From positions 557,003 through 621,002 of the forward strand of contig NZ_LMPT01000019.1 of NCBI RefSeq assembly GCF_001424425.1: DNA of 64,000 nucleotides, in the 5' to 3' direction. The translations under genes and the position numbers were made by a program. The notes beneath the pieces were generated by a model, which saw only the letters and a program-made list of their open reading frames with translations, had not been told where the DNA came from and ran no database searches. Source of the stretch: Acidovorax sp. Leaf191 (GTDB taxonomy: Bacteria; Pseudomonadota; Gammaproteobacteria; Burkholderiales; Burkholderiaceae_C). Shown piece after piece: positions 9,245 through 18,764 of the stretch. Each line of letters begins with the position of its first letter. Within the stretch, counting starts at the first letter, position 1.

Positions 9245-10951
9245 ATGGCAGACAGCAAGACCATCCCGATCCAGCCCATCAACCACCGCAGCGCCAACAT
9301 CACGCAAGGCAAATCGCGCGCGCCCAACCGGTCCATGTACTACGCCATGGGCTACGAAGAGGGTGACTTCGTCAAGCCCATGGTCGGCGTAGCCAACGGC
9401 CACAGCACCATCACCCCGTGCAACAGCGGCCTGCAGAAGCTGGCCGACGCAGCCATCGCAGGCATCGAGGAAGCAGGCGGCAACGCCCAGGTGTTCGGCA
9501 CGCCCACCATCTCGGACGGCATGGCCATGGGCACCGAAGGCATGAAGTACAGCCTGGTGAGCCGTGAAGTCATCAGCGATTGCATCGAGACCTGCGTGGG
9601 CGGCCAGTGGATGGACGGCGTGCTGGTGGTCGGCGGCTGCGACAAGAACATGCCCGGCGGCCTCATGGGCATGCTGCGCGCCAACGTGCCTGCCATCTAC
9701 GTGTACGGCGGCACCATCCTGCCGGGCCGCTACCAGGACAAGGACCTGAACATCGTGAGCGTGTTCGAGGCCGTGGGCGAGAACGCCGCCGGCAAACTGA
9801 GCGACTTCGACCTCAAGGAGATCGAAAAGCGCGCGATCCCCGGCACCGGCTCGTGCGGCGGCATGTACACCGCGAACACCATGTCCAGCGCCTTCGAGGC
9901 CCTGGGCATCAGCCTGCCGTATTCGTCCACCATGGCCAACCCGCACGACGAGAAGATGAACTCGGCCAAGGAATCGGCCAAGGTGCTGATCGAGGCCATC
10001 AAGATGGACCTGAAGCCCCGCGACATCGTGACCAAGAAGGCCATCGAGAACGCCGTGGCCGTGATCATGGCCACCGGCGGCTCCACCAACGCCGTGCTGC
10101 ACTTCCTGGCCATCGCGCACGCAGCGGGCGTGGAATGGGACATCGACGACTTCGAGCGCATCCGCAAGCAGACCCCCGTGCTGTGCGACCTCAAGCCCAG
10201 CGGCAAGTACCTGGCCGTGGACCTGCACCGCGCAGGCGGCATTCCGCAGGTCATGAAGGTGCTGCTCAATGCTGGCCTGCTGCATGGCGACTGCATCACC
10301 ATCAGCGGCAAGACGATTGCCGAAGTGCTCAAGGACGTGCCCGATGTGCCGCGTGCCGACCAGGACGTGATCCGCAACATCGACAACCCCATGTACGCGC
10401 AGGGCCACCTGGCCATCCTGAAGGGCAACTTGAGCCCCGAAGGCGCTGTCGCCAAGATCACCGGCCTGAAGAACCCTGTCATCACTGGCCCGGCCCGCGT
10501 GTTCGACGACGAGCAATCGGCCCTGGAAGCCATCCTGGCCGGCAAGATCAAGGCGGGCGACGTGATGGTGCTGCGCTACCTGGGTCCCAAGGGCGGCCCC
10601 GGCATGCCCGAGATGCTGGCCCCCACGGGCGCGCTGATCGGCGCCGGCCTGGGCGAAAGCGTGGGCCTGATCACCGACGGACGGTTCTCCGGCGGCACCT
10701 GGGGCATGGTGGTCGGCCACGTGGCGCCCGAAGCGGCAGCGGGCGGCACCATTGCCTTTGTCAACGAAGGCGACAGCATCACCATCGATGCGCGCCAGTT
10801 GCTGCTGGAGCTGAACGTGCCCGAAGAAGAAATCGCCAAGCGCCGCGCCGCCTGGACGGCCCCCGCTCCGCGCTACACCCGCGGCGTGCAGGCGAAGTTT
10901 GCCTTCAATGCATCGAGCGCGAGCAAGGGTGCTGTCCTGGACGCCTATTGA
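9245..10951 (+). CDS. ilvD: Dihydroxy-acid dehydratase
   Basis: 568-residue Fe-S enzyme that dehydrates 2,3-dihydroxyisovalerate and 2,3-dihydroxy-3-methylvalerate to the 2-keto acids, the third step of valine/isoleucine (and pantothenate/leucine precursor) synthesis in the cytosol. Cluster-ligand cysteines are visible in [17 protein letters not shown] and [14 protein letters not shown], and the signature [15 protein letters not shown] near the C-terminus. Length fits the shorter IlvD class, distinct from the about 600-residue Edd-like class. I start at 9245 ([10 protein letters not shown]); a longer frame back to 9095 has no family support. A strong intrinsic terminator follows. The divergent LysR gene may regulate it. 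Confidence 0.96.
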   Translation: MADSKTIPIQPINHRSANITQGKSRAPNRSMYYAMGYEEGDFVKPMVGVANGHSTITPCNSGLQKLADAAIAGIEEAGGNAQVFGTPTISDGMAMGTEGMKYSLVSREVISDCIETCVGGQWMDGVLVVGGCDKNMPGGLMGMLRANVPAIYVYGGTILPGRYQDKDLNIVSVFEAVGENAAGKLSDFDLKEIEKRAIPGTGSCGGMYTANTMSSAFEALGISLPYSSTMANPHDEKMNSAKESAKVLIEAIKMDLKPRDIVTKKAIENAVAVIMATGGSTNAVLHFLAIAHAAGVEWDIDDFERIRKQTPVLCDLKPSGKYLAVDLHRAGGIPQVMKVLLNAGLLHGDCITISGKTIAEVLKDVPDVPRADQDVIRNIDNPMYAQGHLAILKGNLSPEGAVAKITGLKNPVITGPARVFDDEQSALEAILAGKIKAGDVMVLRYLGPKGGPGMPEMLAPTGALIGAGLGESVGLITDGRFSGGTWGMVVGHVAPEAAAGGTIAFVNEGDSITIDARQLLLELNVPEEEIAKRRAAWTAPAPRYTRGVQAKFAFNASSASKGAVLDAY

Positions 10952-11018
10952 GCGTTTATCGATGGATGGGCGGGTAGGCAGGCCTCGGGGCCAGCCCGCC
11001 GTGCACACCGGAAACAAA

Positions 11019-11056
11019 AAAACGCCCACGGCACGTTGTCATGGGCGTTTTGTTTT
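11019..11056 (+). terminator. Intrinsic terminator after ilvD
   Basis: Inverted repeat AACGCCCA (11021-11028) / TGGGCGTT (11042-11049) with a 13-base loop, followed by TTTGTTTT. The upstream A-run (11015-11022) lets it work in the other direction as well, although the nearest minus-strand gene ends at 11148. Confidence 0.85.
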
Positions 11057-11147
11057 CTAGCGGTTGTTCGCGGCAGCCTTGCGCACTGCAACGGTAAGCA
11101 AAACTGCCCGACGGACGCGCGGCCCCGGGGCGAGACCGCAGCGCGCC

Positions 11148-11390
11148 TCAGCGAGGCTTGCGTGGACGAATGCCCAGGGCTTCCTTGTTCTTGTTGATCC
11201 GGTCCTGCTTGCGCTGGTCCATCTTTTCCATGGCTTTACGTTTGGTATATCCGGTGGAATCAGCCCAGGCCCACCATAGGACAGTGGCACCGAAAGGCGC
11301 CATGATCCACCACCAGGACCAGTTGGCGACAGGGCCGATTTCGAAGTATTTCAGCGCCAGCAAAATCAGTGAAAGGCCCAGCAGATACAT
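11148..11390 (-). CDS. TIGR04438-type small Trp-rich membrane protein
   Basis: 80-residue protein with two hydrophobic segments (about residues 2-15 and 24-41) rich in tryptophan (VANWSWWWIMAPF, LWWAWADSTGYTKRKAMEK) and a basic, charged C-terminal tail (KMDQRKQDRINKNKEALGIR). This matches the small Trp-rich family found in Burkholderiales; the YTKRKAMEKMDQRK stretch is its signature. Function is unknown. It is divergent from the cytochrome c gene with 116 bases between starts. Confidence 0.85.
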   Translation of the reverse strand: MYLLGLSLILLALKYFEIGPVANWSWWWIMAPFGATVLWWAWADSTGYTKRKAMEKMDQRKQDRINKNKEALGIRPRKPR

Positions 11391-11506
11391 CGCAATCTCC
11401 AGAAAATGCCATCAAAGGCTCGATTGACCGGGCACGCAGGCATGTCAACCCAAGTCACTACAATCCCATTAAAAGAACTGTAACCCAACCCACAGGAAAA
11501 CCCACC

Positions 11507-11812
11507 ATGAAGCGCACCCTGATCACACTCGCGATGACACTGTCGGTTGCGGCCCCCGCGATGGCCGACCAGGCGCTGGCCACGGCCAAGAACTGCATGG
11601 CCTGCCACGCGGTGGACAAGAAGCTGGTGGGTCCGTCGTACAAGGACGTGGCAGCCAAGTATGCAGGCCAGAAGGACGCCGTGGACAAGCTGGCCGCCAA
11701 GATCATCAAGGGCGGCGCGGGCGTATGGGGCCCGGTCCCCATGCCCGCTAATGCGCAGGTCAACGATGCCGATGCCAAGAAGCTGGCGGCCTGGGTGCTG
11801 ACGCAGAAGTAA
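11507..11812 (+). CDS. Cytochrome c class I (c-551/c-552 type)
   Basis: 101-residue periplasmic electron carrier. Start at 11507 (MKRTLITLAMTLSVAAPAMA) gives a clean Sec signal peptide of about 20 residues; a frame extending upstream to 11369 has no signal and is spurious. The single haem site is CMACH at about residues 30-34, with axial Met in the VPMPAN segment (about 78-83) and the C-terminal helix DAKKLAAWVL, all typical of c-551/c-552. It would shuttle electrons to a terminal oxidase or nitrite reductase, but no oxidase gene is nearby. AGGAAAA precedes the start. It ends 55 bases before a strong hairpin terminator. Confidence 0.93.
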   Translation: MKRTLITLAMTLSVAAPAMADQALATAKNCMACHAVDKKLVGPSYKDVAAKYAGQKDAVDKLAAKIIKGGAGVWGPVPMPANAQVNDADAKKLAAWVLTQK

Positions 11813-11866
11813 CCACCACTGCCGGTTTGACGGCCATCTTGAGCCCGACGGCCTGAACCTCGTTAA

Positions 11867-11906
11867 AAAACAGCCGCGTCACTTGAAAAGGTGACGCGGC
11901 TGTTTT
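11867..11906. terminator. Strong bidirectional intrinsic terminator
   Basis: Perfect 16-bp arms AAAACAGCCGCGTCAC (11867-11882) and GTGACGCGGCTGTTTT (11891-11906) around an 8-base loop, with A and T runs on the two sides. It lies between the convergent cytochrome c gene and the minus-strand gene ending at 11960, and so can serve both. Confidence 0.92.
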
Positions 11907-11959
11907 CATGGTGGTTGGCCATGTTGAGGTGGCTGGCTGCTGGCCAGCCACACTTGCGG

Positions 11960-12442
11960 CTACACGATGGGCGTGACCACCTGATGTGCTTGATCGCGCG
12001 TGCGCAGTTGATGCTCCAGCTGGCCCACATAGGCGGCCGTGGCGTTGTCCGACTCTTCGACGCGGGTGGCCAGGCGCTGCTCCAGGGTGTCGAGCCGCGC
12101 GAGCACGGCCGTGTGGGCCTGGCCCTGCTGGATTTCCAGGAAGTGCCGCAGTTCAGTGAAGCGCGAGGCCTCGGCCTTGTCGGCCAGTTCACGCTGGACC
12201 TGCATTTCCTTGGTGTGGCGGCGCGTCTCCAGCAGCACGGAGCCCTGCAGCGACAGCACGTAGGCCACGAAGAAGATGGCAAGCAAGGTGGTGAGGCCGA
12301 GCATCAACAGGCCCAGGGGCGCCTCGACCGTGGTCAGCCCGAGCGACACCGTGGTGGGGACGGCCAGCATCGGCCAGTTGAGGAAGGCCAGTGCGGCGAT
12401 GGCCAGCACGACGAGAAACAGGACGGCAGAACGAAAGTGCAT
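11960..12442 (-). CDS. Hypothetical two-pass membrane protein with coiled-coil tail
   Basis: 160 residues. Two hydrophobic segments at about residues 5-27 and 42-65 joined by a short loop, then a charged, heptad-like helical tail from about 70 to 150 (LETRRHTKEMQVQRELADKAE and following). The arrangement resembles LapA-type/DUF1049 membrane proteins but I see no family motif and do not recognise it. The tail is expected in the cytoplasm. It is a single gene, convergent with the cytochrome gene through the shared terminator and separated from acs by 316 bases. Confidence 0.7.
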   Translation of the reverse strand: MHFRSAVLFLVVLAIAALAFLNWPMLAVPTTVSLGLTTVEAPLGLLMLGLTTLLAIFFVAYVLSLQGSVLLETRRHTKEMQVQRELADKAEASRFTELRHFLEIQQGQAHTAVLARLDTLEQRLATRVEESDNATAAYVGQLEHQLRTRDQAHQVVTPIV

Positions 12443-12758
12443 GGTGAAATCTCCGGTAGGCAGCGTGCGACCTTGCCAGAATGGGCGGGCCGGTCACGCG
12501 GTGCCGCCGTTGTAACGCATGCCAATGGGGTTGGCGCGGCCGGGCCGGCGATTTCAGATGGTGTCCTACAGGGGCAGCAGGATGTGCCGGCTGTGAAGCT
12601 CCGACATCGCACTTTTCGATCCATGGGCTGCGGCGTCGATCACCGTTGGTGGGTGATCGAGCCGGGTTTTGTGGCCACGTCACATCGCTGCGCGATATGA
12701 GTGGCCACGCACCCTGCAAGCGCTCCGCGCGGGCGCCGTTGCACGGCGCCCTTCTCGA
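12443..12758. other. Gene-free interval between hypothetical gene and acs
   Basis: 316 bases. It should contain the promoter of the minus-strand gene that starts at 12442. Near its right end is a GC-rich hairpin (GGGCGCC / GGCGCCC at 12731-12751), followed by the 36-bp palindrome at the acs stop. No credible coding frame. Confidence 0.5.
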
Positions 12759-12787
12759 TCAGTTGGCCTTGGCCAACTGATCGAGAA
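12752..12787 (-). terminator. Perfect 17-bp-arm palindrome straddling the acs stop codon
   Basis: Arms 12752-12768 and 12771-12787 are exact reverse complements with only two bases between them. The minus-strand acs stop codon (12759-12761) lies within one arm, so the hairpin includes the last eight codons (LDQLAKAN). There is no U-run after it, so it may act as a 3'-end stabiliser or factor-dependent terminator rather than a classical intrinsic terminator. Confidence 0.6.
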
Positions 12788-14753
12788 TTGCAGGATTCTC
12801 CAACGTACTGGTGTCCTGCGTGATGGCCTCGCCCTTGGCAATGCTGCGCAGCAGCCGGCGCATGATCTTGCCGCTGCGGGTCTTGGGCAGGTTGTCGCCG
12901 AAGCGGATGTCCTTGGGCTTGGCAATCGGGCCGATTTCCTTGGCGACCCAGGCGCGCAGTTCGTTGGCGATCTGCTTGGCCTCCTCGCCGGTGGGGCGCG
13001 AGCGCTTGAGCACCACGAAGGCGCAGATCGCCTCGCCGGTCACGTCGTCGGGGCGGCCCACCACGGCCGCTTCGGCGACCAGGTCGGTCTTGGAGACCAG
13101 GGCCGATTCGATCTCCATCGTGCCCATGCGGTGACCCGACACGTTGAGCACGTCGTCGATGCGGCCGGTGATGCGGAAGTAGCCGCGGTCCGCACTGCGC
13201 ACCGCGCCGTCGCCGGCCAGGTAGTAGCCCTTGAGCTCTTCGGGGAAGTAGGCCTTCTTGAAGCGCTCGGGGTCGTTCCAGATGGTGCGGATCATGCTCG
13301 GCCAGGGCTTCTTGATGACCAGGATGCCGCCCGCGCCGTTGGCGACGTCGTTGCCGGTTTCATCCACGATGGCGGCTGCGATGCCGGGCAAGGGCAGCGT
13401 GCAGCTGCCAGGCACCAGCGGGGTTGCGCCAGGCAGTGGGGTGATGACGTGGCCGCCGGTTTCGGTCTGCCAGAAGGTATCGACGATGGGGCAGCGCTCG
13501 CCGCCCACGTTCTTGTGGTACCACATCCAGGCTTCGGGGTTGATGGGCTCGCCCACGCTGCCCAGGATGCGCAGGCTCGTCAGGTCCGAGCGCGCGGGGT
13601 GCACCGCGGCGTCGCCTTCGGCGGCCTTGATCAGCGAGCGGATGGCCGTGGGTGCGGTGTAGAAGATCGAGACCTTGTGCTTCTCGATCATCTGCCAGAA
13701 GCGGCCTGCGTTGGGGTAGGTGGGGATGCCTTCGAAGACCACCTGCGTCGCACCCGCCGCCAGCGGACCGTAGGCCACGTAGGTGTGGCCGGTGATCCAG
13801 CCGATGTCGGCCGTGCACCAGAACACATCGTCGGGGCGCAGGTCGAAGGTCCAGTCCATCGTGAGCTTGGCCCACAGCAGGTAGCCGCCCGTGGCGTGCT
13901 GCACGCCCTTGGGCTTGCCGGTGGAGCCGCTGGTGTACAGGATGAACAGCGGGTGCTCGGCACCCACGGGCACGGGAGCGCACTCGGTGCTGTGCCCGGC
14001 CAGGATCTCGTCGAAGGTCTTGTCGCGCCCGGCCACCATGTTGCAGGCGGTGGCAGTGCGCTGGTAGACGAACACGTTGCGGATGGTGTCGCAGCCGCCG
14101 GCAGCCAGGGCCTCGTCGATGATGGCCTTGAGCGGCAGTTCCTTGCCGCCGCGCATCTGGTAGTTGGCGGTGATCACGGCAACCGCGCCCGCGTCGATGA
14201 TGCGCTCCTGCACGGCCTTGGCACTGAAGCCGCCGAACACCACGCTGTGCGTGGCGCCGATGCGCGCGCAGGCCTGCATGGCGACCACGCCCTCGATGGT
14301 CATGGGCATGTAGATCAGCACGCGGTCGCCCTTGGCCACGCCATGGGCCTTGAGCGCGTTGGCGAACTGGCTCACGCGGGCCAGCAGTTCCTTGTACGTG
14401 ATCTTGGTGACCGTGCCGTCGTCGGCCTCGAAGACGATGGCGGTCTTGTTCTCGGTGGGCGTACCGATGTGGCGGTCCAGGCAGTTGGCGCTGGCGTTGA
14501 GTTCGCCGTCGTCGAACCATTTGAAAAACGGGGCGTTGGATGTGTCGAGCGTGCGGGTGAAGGGCTTGCTCCACTGCACGTTCTCGCGCGCCAGGCGGGC
14601 CCAGAAGCCTTCGAAGTCCCTGTCGGCCTCGGCGCACAGGGCGTCGTAGCCCGCCATGCCCGAGACGCGGGCGGCTTTGACGATGGCGTCCGACGGCGGG
14701 AACACGCGGTTCTCAACCAAAACGGATTCGATCGCGGATGTGGGCGCACTCAT
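12759..14753 (-). CDS. acs: Acetyl-CoA synthetase (acetate-CoA ligase)
   Basis: 664-residue AMP-forming enzyme that activates acetate to acetyl-CoA via acetyl-AMP in the cytosol. Seen: adenylation P-loop [18 protein letters not shown] at about residues 265-285, [18 protein letters not shown] (acetyl/AMP pocket with the family Trp), [20 protein letters not shown] hinge, and the C-terminal [11 protein letters not shown] whose Lys near 629 is the known site of inhibitory acetylation. Start at 14753 is backed by an AGGAG about 8 bases upstream; a frame extending to 14882 is unsupported. Divergent from the YqhA-type gene. Its 3' end is embedded in a long palindrome. Confidence 0.96.
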   Translation of the reverse strand: MSAPTSAIESVLVENRVFPPSDAIVKAARVSGMAGYDALCAEADRDFEGFWARLARENVQWSKPFTRTLDTSNAPFFKWFDDGELNASANCLDRHIGTPTENKTAIVFEADDGTVTKITYKELLARVSQFANALKAHGVAKGDRVLIYMPMTIEGVVAMQACARIGATHSVVFGGFSAKAVQERIIDAGAVAVITANYQMRGGKELPLKAIIDEALAAGGCDTIRNVFVYQRTATACNMVAGRDKTFDEILAGHSTECAPVPVGAEHPLFILYTSGSTGKPKGVQHATGGYLLWAKLTMDWTFDLRPDDVFWCTADIGWITGHTYVAYGPLAAGATQVVFEGIPTYPNAGRFWQMIEKHKVSIFYTAPTAIRSLIKAAEGDAAVHPARSDLTSLRILGSVGEPINPEAWMWYHKNVGGERCPIVDTFWQTETGGHVITPLPGATPLVPGSCTLPLPGIAAAIVDETGNDVANGAGGILVIKKPWPSMIRTIWNDPERFKKAYFPEELKGYYLAGDGAVRSADRGYFRITGRIDDVLNVSGHRMGTMEIESALVSKTDLVAEAAVVGRPDDVTGEAICAFVVLKRSRPTGEEAKQIANELRAWVAKEIGPIAKPKDIRFGDNLPKTRSGKIMRRLLRSIAKGEAITQDTSTLENPAILDQLAKAN

Positions 14754-15062
14754 GGTGTTGTCTCCTGGTTTTTGATGGAATGGTCTGACAGGCACCGGCC
14801 GGCGGGAGCGGCTGTGCGCGCCCCGCGTCGCCTGCCCGGCCTGTCTTTTCTGTGAATTGGGCGGTACTGTCGGACGCCGCACTTACAAGCCACTGACTGG
14901 CACGAAGCTTACAGAAAGAGCGCCCCCTGCGCGCCGCGCCGCCATGAAAACTGCGTTGTGGCCTTCGCTGCCTGCGCCTTCGCCGCCAGCCGCTATCCCA
15001 AGGCCGGCGAGCGGTCATGCGCTTCTTCTAGAATCGCGCGACCCGATCCAACCCCACCGCCC
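14754..15062. other. Divergent intergenic region, acs and YqhA-type gene
   Basis: 309 bases between opposing starts, expected to hold both promoters. An acs Shine-Dalgarno sits next to 14753. I cannot point to defined promoter boxes or a CRP-like palindrome with confidence. Confidence 0.4.
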
Positions 15063-15671
15063 ATGTCCCTCCCCAAAAAATCCGGCACGCCGGTCGCTAT
15101 GCGTCCCCTTCCTTCCTTGATCTTTGCCAGCCGCTGGCTGCAGCTGCCCCTGTACCTGGGACTGATCCTGGCGCAGGCGGTGTATGTCTTTCACTTCTGG
15201 GTGGAACTGGTGCACCTTATCGAGGCGGCGTTCGGCAACACCGCCGCGCTCAAATCGCTGGTCTCCAGCATCGGCTACAAGAGCGACTTTGAAGTCACCG
15301 CGCTCAACGAGACCATCATCATGCTGGTGGTGCTGGCGCTGATCGACGTGGTGATGATCTCCAACCTGCTGATCATGGTGATCGTGGGCGGGTACGAAAC
15401 CTTCGTGTCGCGCCTGCACCTGGAGGACCACCCCGACCAGCCCGAGTGGCTCAGCCACGTGAACGCCTCGGTGCTCAAGGTCAAGCTGGCCACCGCCATC
15501 ATCGGCATCAGCTCCATCCATTTGCTCAAGACCTTCATCAACGCCGCCAACTACGACGTCAAGGTGCTGATGTGGCAGACCATCATCCACGTGGTGTTCC
15601 TGCTCAGCGCACTGGCCATCGCGGCAACCGACCGGCTGATGGCGCACTCCACACCGCCGGTTCGCCACTGA
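15063..15671 (+). CDS. YqhA family (UPF0114) inner-membrane protein
   Basis: 202 residues with four hydrophobic segments (about residues 20-45, 72-105, 137-160, 172-192). Recognisable UPF0114/YqhA features: [20 protein letters not shown] at the first helix, [19 protein letters not shown] in the middle, and [14 protein letters not shown] before helix three. Function is not established. Start at 15063 ([10 protein letters not shown]) or the in-frame Met at 15102 both fit; a longer frame from 14958 runs into the promoter region. Divergent from acs. Confidence 0.88.
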   Translation: MSLPKKSGTPVAMRPLPSLIFASRWLQLPLYLGLILAQAVYVFHFWVELVHLIEAAFGNTAALKSLVSSIGYKSDFEVTALNETIIMLVVLALIDVVMISNLLIMVIVGGYETFVSRLHLEDHPDQPEWLSHVNASVLKVKLATAIIGISSIHLLKTFINAANYDVKVLMWQTIIHVVFLLSALAIAATDRLMAHSTPPVRH

Positions 15672-16050
15672 ACTGCTGCAGCAGGACGAGGTGCCTGCGT
15701 CTTCAACGCCTCCGGCGCGCTGGTGCGGCCCCAGGCGCTTTCCCCCGCGCCAAACTGCAACAGAACGCTTCACCTTCCCGAAGCGTCGATCTCGACCTGA
15801 GCGCCCCGGACCGAACCGCCAATGCTGCTGACACACAGCATCGGCCGGGATACCGGGGCGTTTTGTCGTCTCCGCAGCTCCTTGCCAAGCGTAGGCAACG
15901 CGCGGATTGCCGTACATCTGATTACGCATTGGCAGCGGTCGAGAGGAACTTTGAGCCTTCATCAACGCAGAATTCTGGCGCCACGCCCATGACCATTGGA
16001 CGTGGGCACGAGGCACCCGCCACCCTTTTCTGCGCTTTTCCTTGAATCCC
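15672..16050. other. Gene-free interval
   Basis: 379 bases after the YqhA-type gene. A small hairpin ACGCTTC / GAAGCGT lies near 15763-15785. A minus-strand open frame crosses it but shows no domain, start signal or codon bias. It probably includes the promoter of the following lipoprotein gene. Confidence 0.4.
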
Positions 16051-17094
16051 ATGCACACCAAGTTCTCTGCCCAGCGTTTCCTGGGTTTAGCTCCGCTTTT
16101 GCTGATCGCCTTGATGGGATGCGGCCCCAAGCCGGACGCGGCCACAGCCGACACCCCGGCGGCCCCTTCCGCCAACCCAGCCGCTGCCAATTCGGCCACA
16201 GCCAACACCGCCGCCGAGCCCGCCCCGCCCGCTGCGGCAGACAACCTCAACGCCAAGCTGCAGACCTACATCAACTGCTACAACCGGCTGGACGAGCGCG
16301 CCCACCGCGCCATCAGCCGGTATGCCAGCTGGGTCAAGAACATGCAGGCAGGCCCCACCGGCAACGAAATGGTGGTCTACGGGCTGTACTCCATCTCCAG
16401 CGACGACGTGACCGCCTGCGCGGCCCAGTTCACGCAGGCGGCCGCCCTGTCCCCGGCCCTGCCCGCACTCGACGCCGCTGGCAAGAACTACATGGCCTCG
16501 CTCTCGGCCATGGACAAGCTCGTGGCGGACGCCTACACCTACTACGACCGCGAAAACTACAAGGACGACAAGTTCGCCAAGGGCAAGGCCATCCACGGCC
16601 CCCTGGTGGCCAGCTTCGAAAGCTTCGACCAGGCCAGCACCGTGTTCTCGAAAGCGCTGGATGCCGAAAACGACAACCTGCTGGCCGCGCAGCTCGCGCA
16701 GATCGAAAAGACCCAGGGCCGCAAGCTGCCGTACTACCAGATGGCGTTGATGAACAAGGCCAAGGGCCTGGCCGATGTGCTGGGCGACGAGACCTTCGAT
16801 GCCGCCGCTGCTGCGCCGCGCCTGCAAGCCTACGAGGCCATGGCCGATGAGGCCATGGCGTTCGCCAAGCCGATCAAGGACGAGGTGCCGCACGGCTGGT
16901 CGAGCTTCGAGCGCAGCGCCGAAGAGTTCCGCAAGGCGTCCAAGGAGCGCTTTCGGCGCGTGCGCGACAAGGTGCCCTACAACGACGGCGAGCGCATGAT
17001 GCTCAAGCCCGGCAGCGGCTGGATGGTGGAAGGCAGCAGCGAAAAGCTGGTCAAGGCCTACAACGACCTCGTGAACGCCAGCAACGCGCTGTAG
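16051..17094 (+). CDS. YiiG-type lipoprotein (DUF3829)
   Basis: 347-residue predicted lipoprotein. The signal peptide ends in the lipobox LMGC with the modified Cys at residue 24; there is no Asp at +2, so outer-membrane sorting is possible. Residues about 28-65 are an Ala/Pro/Thr-rich linker, then a helical globular domain (LQTYINCYNRLDERAHRAISR through to PYNDGERMMLKPGSGWMVEG) as in the YiiG/DUF3829 family, function unknown. ATG at 16051 is preferred over a TTG three codons upstream. It stands alone 109 bases before the Tat lipoprotein gene. Confidence 0.82.
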   Translation: MHTKFSAQRFLGLAPLLLIALMGCGPKPDAATADTPAAPSANPAAANSATANTAAEPAPPAAADNLNAKLQTYINCYNRLDERAHRAISRYASWVKNMQAGPTGNEMVVYGLYSISSDDVTACAAQFTQAAALSPALPALDAAGKNYMASLSAMDKLVADAYTYYDRENYKDDKFAKGKAIHGPLVASFESFDQASTVFSKALDAENDNLLAAQLAQIEKTQGRKLPYYQMALMNKAKGLADVLGDETFDAAAAAPRLQAYEAMADEAMAFAKPIKDEVPHGWSSFERSAEEFRKASKERFRRVRDKVPYNDGERMMLKPGSGWMVEGSSEKLVKAYNDLVNASNAL

Positions 17095-17203
17095 CAGTGG
17101 CACCCGGGCCCCGGGCACCTGCGCAGGCGGGCGGCCCGGCTCCCAGATTTCTCCGCAATCGGTGGGCACAGTGCAGGCCATACCCACTTGCAGGAGAACT
17201 ACC

Positions 17204-18115
17204 ATGGCCCGATTTTCTGCCGCCATTGCGCCCACCACCACTTCGTCATCGCCGGCCGCGACAGTCGCACCACCGAGTTCAACACCCGCCAGCCGCCGTT
17301 TCGCCCTGAACGCCCTGGGCTCGCTGGGCATGGCCACCTTGCTGGGCTGCGGCGGCGGGGGCAGCGACAGCGAGTCCACCGACACCGCCGGTAGCGGTAG
17401 CGGCACGGACACTGGCACGGGAACGACCACCGATACGGGCACCGGTACGACAGGAACGGGCACCACGACCACCTGCTCGGTCGTGCCCGAAGAGACCGCC
17501 GGCCCCTACCCGGCCGATGGCTCCAACGCCAGCAACAACACCTACAACGTGCTCGCGCTCAGCGGCATCGTGCGCTCGGACATCCGCTCCTCCATCGGCT
17601 CGTCCACGCAGGTCAGCGGCGTGCCGTTCACCATCACCATCACGCTGACCAACACCAACGCCAGCTGCGCCGCGCTGTCGGGCTACGCCATCTACCTATG
17701 GCACTGCACGCAGGACGGCAACTACTCGGTCTACAGCTCCAACAACATCGCCGACAACTACCTGCGCGGCGTGCAGGCCACCGATGCCAACGGCACGGTC
17801 ACCTTCACCACCATCGTGCCGGGCTGCTATGCGGGCCGCATGCCGCACATGCACCTGGAGGTCTACCGCAGCCTGTCTGCGGCCAGCAATGCCAGCAACA
17901 AGATCAAGACCACGCAACTGGCCTTCCCCACCGCGCTGCTGAGCACCATCTACAACGCCAATTCGGGCTACAGCGCCAGCGTGCGCAACCTCGCGTCCAT
18001 GTCGTTCGCCACCGACAACGTGTTCAGCGACGGCACCACGCTGGAGATGACCACCATGCAGGCCAACAGCGGTGGCGGGTACTCGGCCCATATCACGATC
18101 TCTGTGGCTGCATAG
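17204..18115 (+). CDS. Exported intradiol dioxygenase-like lipoprotein
   Basis: 303 residues. N-terminus: twin-arginine SRRFALNALGSLG (RR at 31-32) leading to a lipobox LLGC with Cys49, so a Tat-exported lipoprotein is predicted. A Ser/Gly/Thr/Asp-rich linker (about 50-85) precedes a beta-sandwich like protocatechuate 3,4-dioxygenase. All four Fe(III) ligands of the fold appear: Tyr in YLWHCTQDGNYSVY, then Tyr and two His in TIVPGCYAGRMPHMH. The family normally opens catechols between the hydroxyls; exported homologues have unknown substrates. A good AGGAG lies 9 bases before 17204. It appears to head a unit with a small exported protein and a two-component pair downstream. Confidence 0.85.
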   Translation: MARFSAAIAPTTTSSSPAATVAPPSSTPASRRFALNALGSLGMATLLGCGGGGSDSESTDTAGSGSGTDTGTGTTTDTGTGTTGTGTTTTCSVVPEETAGPYPADGSNASNNTYNVLALSGIVRSDIRSSIGSSTQVSGVPFTITITLTNTNASCAALSGYAIYLWHCTQDGNYSVYSSNNIADNYLRGVQATDANGTVTFTTIVPGCYAGRMPHMHLEVYRSLSAASNASNKIKTTQLAFPTALLSTIYNANSGYSASVRNLASMSFATDNVFSDGTTLEMTTMQANSGGGYSAHITISVAA

Positions 18116-18177
18116 GCTCCCCCTGAGTCGCCTTCGGCCCCCCGGAGGGCGACGCGCCCGATCGCCCGGCAAAGCCG
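18116..18177. repeat. Dispersed intergenic repeat family B, copy 1
   Basis: Begins CCCCCTGAGTCGCCTTCGG and continues through a C-run/G-run hairpin to CCCGGCAAAGCCG. It directly follows the stop of the dioxygenase-like gene. Other copies in the window: 18190-18296, 36544-36645 (minus), 50506-50692 and 55383-55480. Confidence 0.75.
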
Positions 18178-18189
18178 TTTCAGTCCCTG

Positions 18190-18296
18190 ACCCCCCTGAG
18201 TCGCCTTCGGCGCCTTCCCCCGGAGGGGGACGCACCCGATGGCCCGGCGAAGCCGGTTCCATGGGTGCACGTGGCTGGGGCGCGCCGGTTTCGACC
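18190..18296. repeat. Dispersed intergenic repeat family B, copy 2
   Basis: Second copy in tandem, 12 bases after the first. It has the fullest form: CCCCCTGAGTCGCCTTCGGC, then TTCCCCCGGAGGGGGACGCA, a GGCCCGGCGAAGCCGGTTCC segment and a trailing GGGTGCACGTGGCTGGGGCG. The C5/G5 core can fold into a short hairpin. With copy 1 it makes most of the 327-base gap between the dioxygenase-like gene and the small exported protein gene. Confidence 0.75.
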
Positions 18297-18442
18297 AGTG
18301 TGCGGAGTGTGCGGACCGTCGCTCCTCGCCAAGCGTCGCCAGCGCCGCTGCCGCCCACAACGGCTCACCAGTTCACCAATCCATGCGGGCCGCGACGGTC
18401 TCGCTTTTTTCTTTTCTTCAACCACCTCAAGGAATCTGCACC

Positions 18443-18736
18443 ATGCTTCTTCGTTCTCTTCACCACTGCAGCCTCGCACGCGCAGCGCTCGTGGCCGTGC
18501 TCGCCGCAATGTCCGCGACACCGGTGCTCGCGCAACCCCAGGGCCGCCAGGGTCCGCCCGCGCCGCCGCCCGAGGCGTATGCCGCCTGCCAGGGCAAGGC
18601 CGAGGGCGCCAGCGTCACGCTGACCATGCCGGACGGCAAGTCGCTCGCGGGCACATGCCGCACAATGGACGGCACCCTGGTGGCCATGCCTGCGGGCGGG
18701 CCCGGCGGTGCAGGCGGCCCGCCGCCCGCACGCTGA
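18443..18736 (+). CDS. Small exported protein of unknown function
   Basis: 97 residues. A Sec signal peptide (about residues 1-30, ending TPVLAQ) is followed by a Pro/Gly-rich stretch (GRQGPPAPPPEAY), a compact segment with two cysteines (CQGKAEG and AGTCRTMDG), and a Pro/Gly tail. The segment VTLTMPDGKSLAGTCRTMDG is the conserved-looking core. I do not recognise the family. AAGGAA precedes the start. It is 28 bases upstream of a histidine kinase whose sensor region carries similar Pro/Gly-rich sequence, so a shared extracytoplasmic role, for example ligand presentation or signal modulation, is conceivable but unproven. Confidence 0.7.
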   Translation: MLLRSLHHCSLARAALVAVLAAMSATPVLAQPQGRQGPPAPPPEAYAACQGKAEGASVTLTMPDGKSLAGTCRTMDGTLVAMPAGGPGGAGGPPPAR

Positions 18737-18764
18737 CCTCCTTTGAAGCCGTTTCGCTGTCCCG

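Noticed and set aside
12669-14855. 728-codon frame opposite acs
   Set aside because: Antisense shadow; acs is unambiguous on the minus strand.
18116-18296. Possible CRISPR-like or IS-end structure
   Set aside because: Only two imperfect copies with no spacers of uniform size and no transposase or terminal inverted repeats; dispersed intergenic repeats explain it better.
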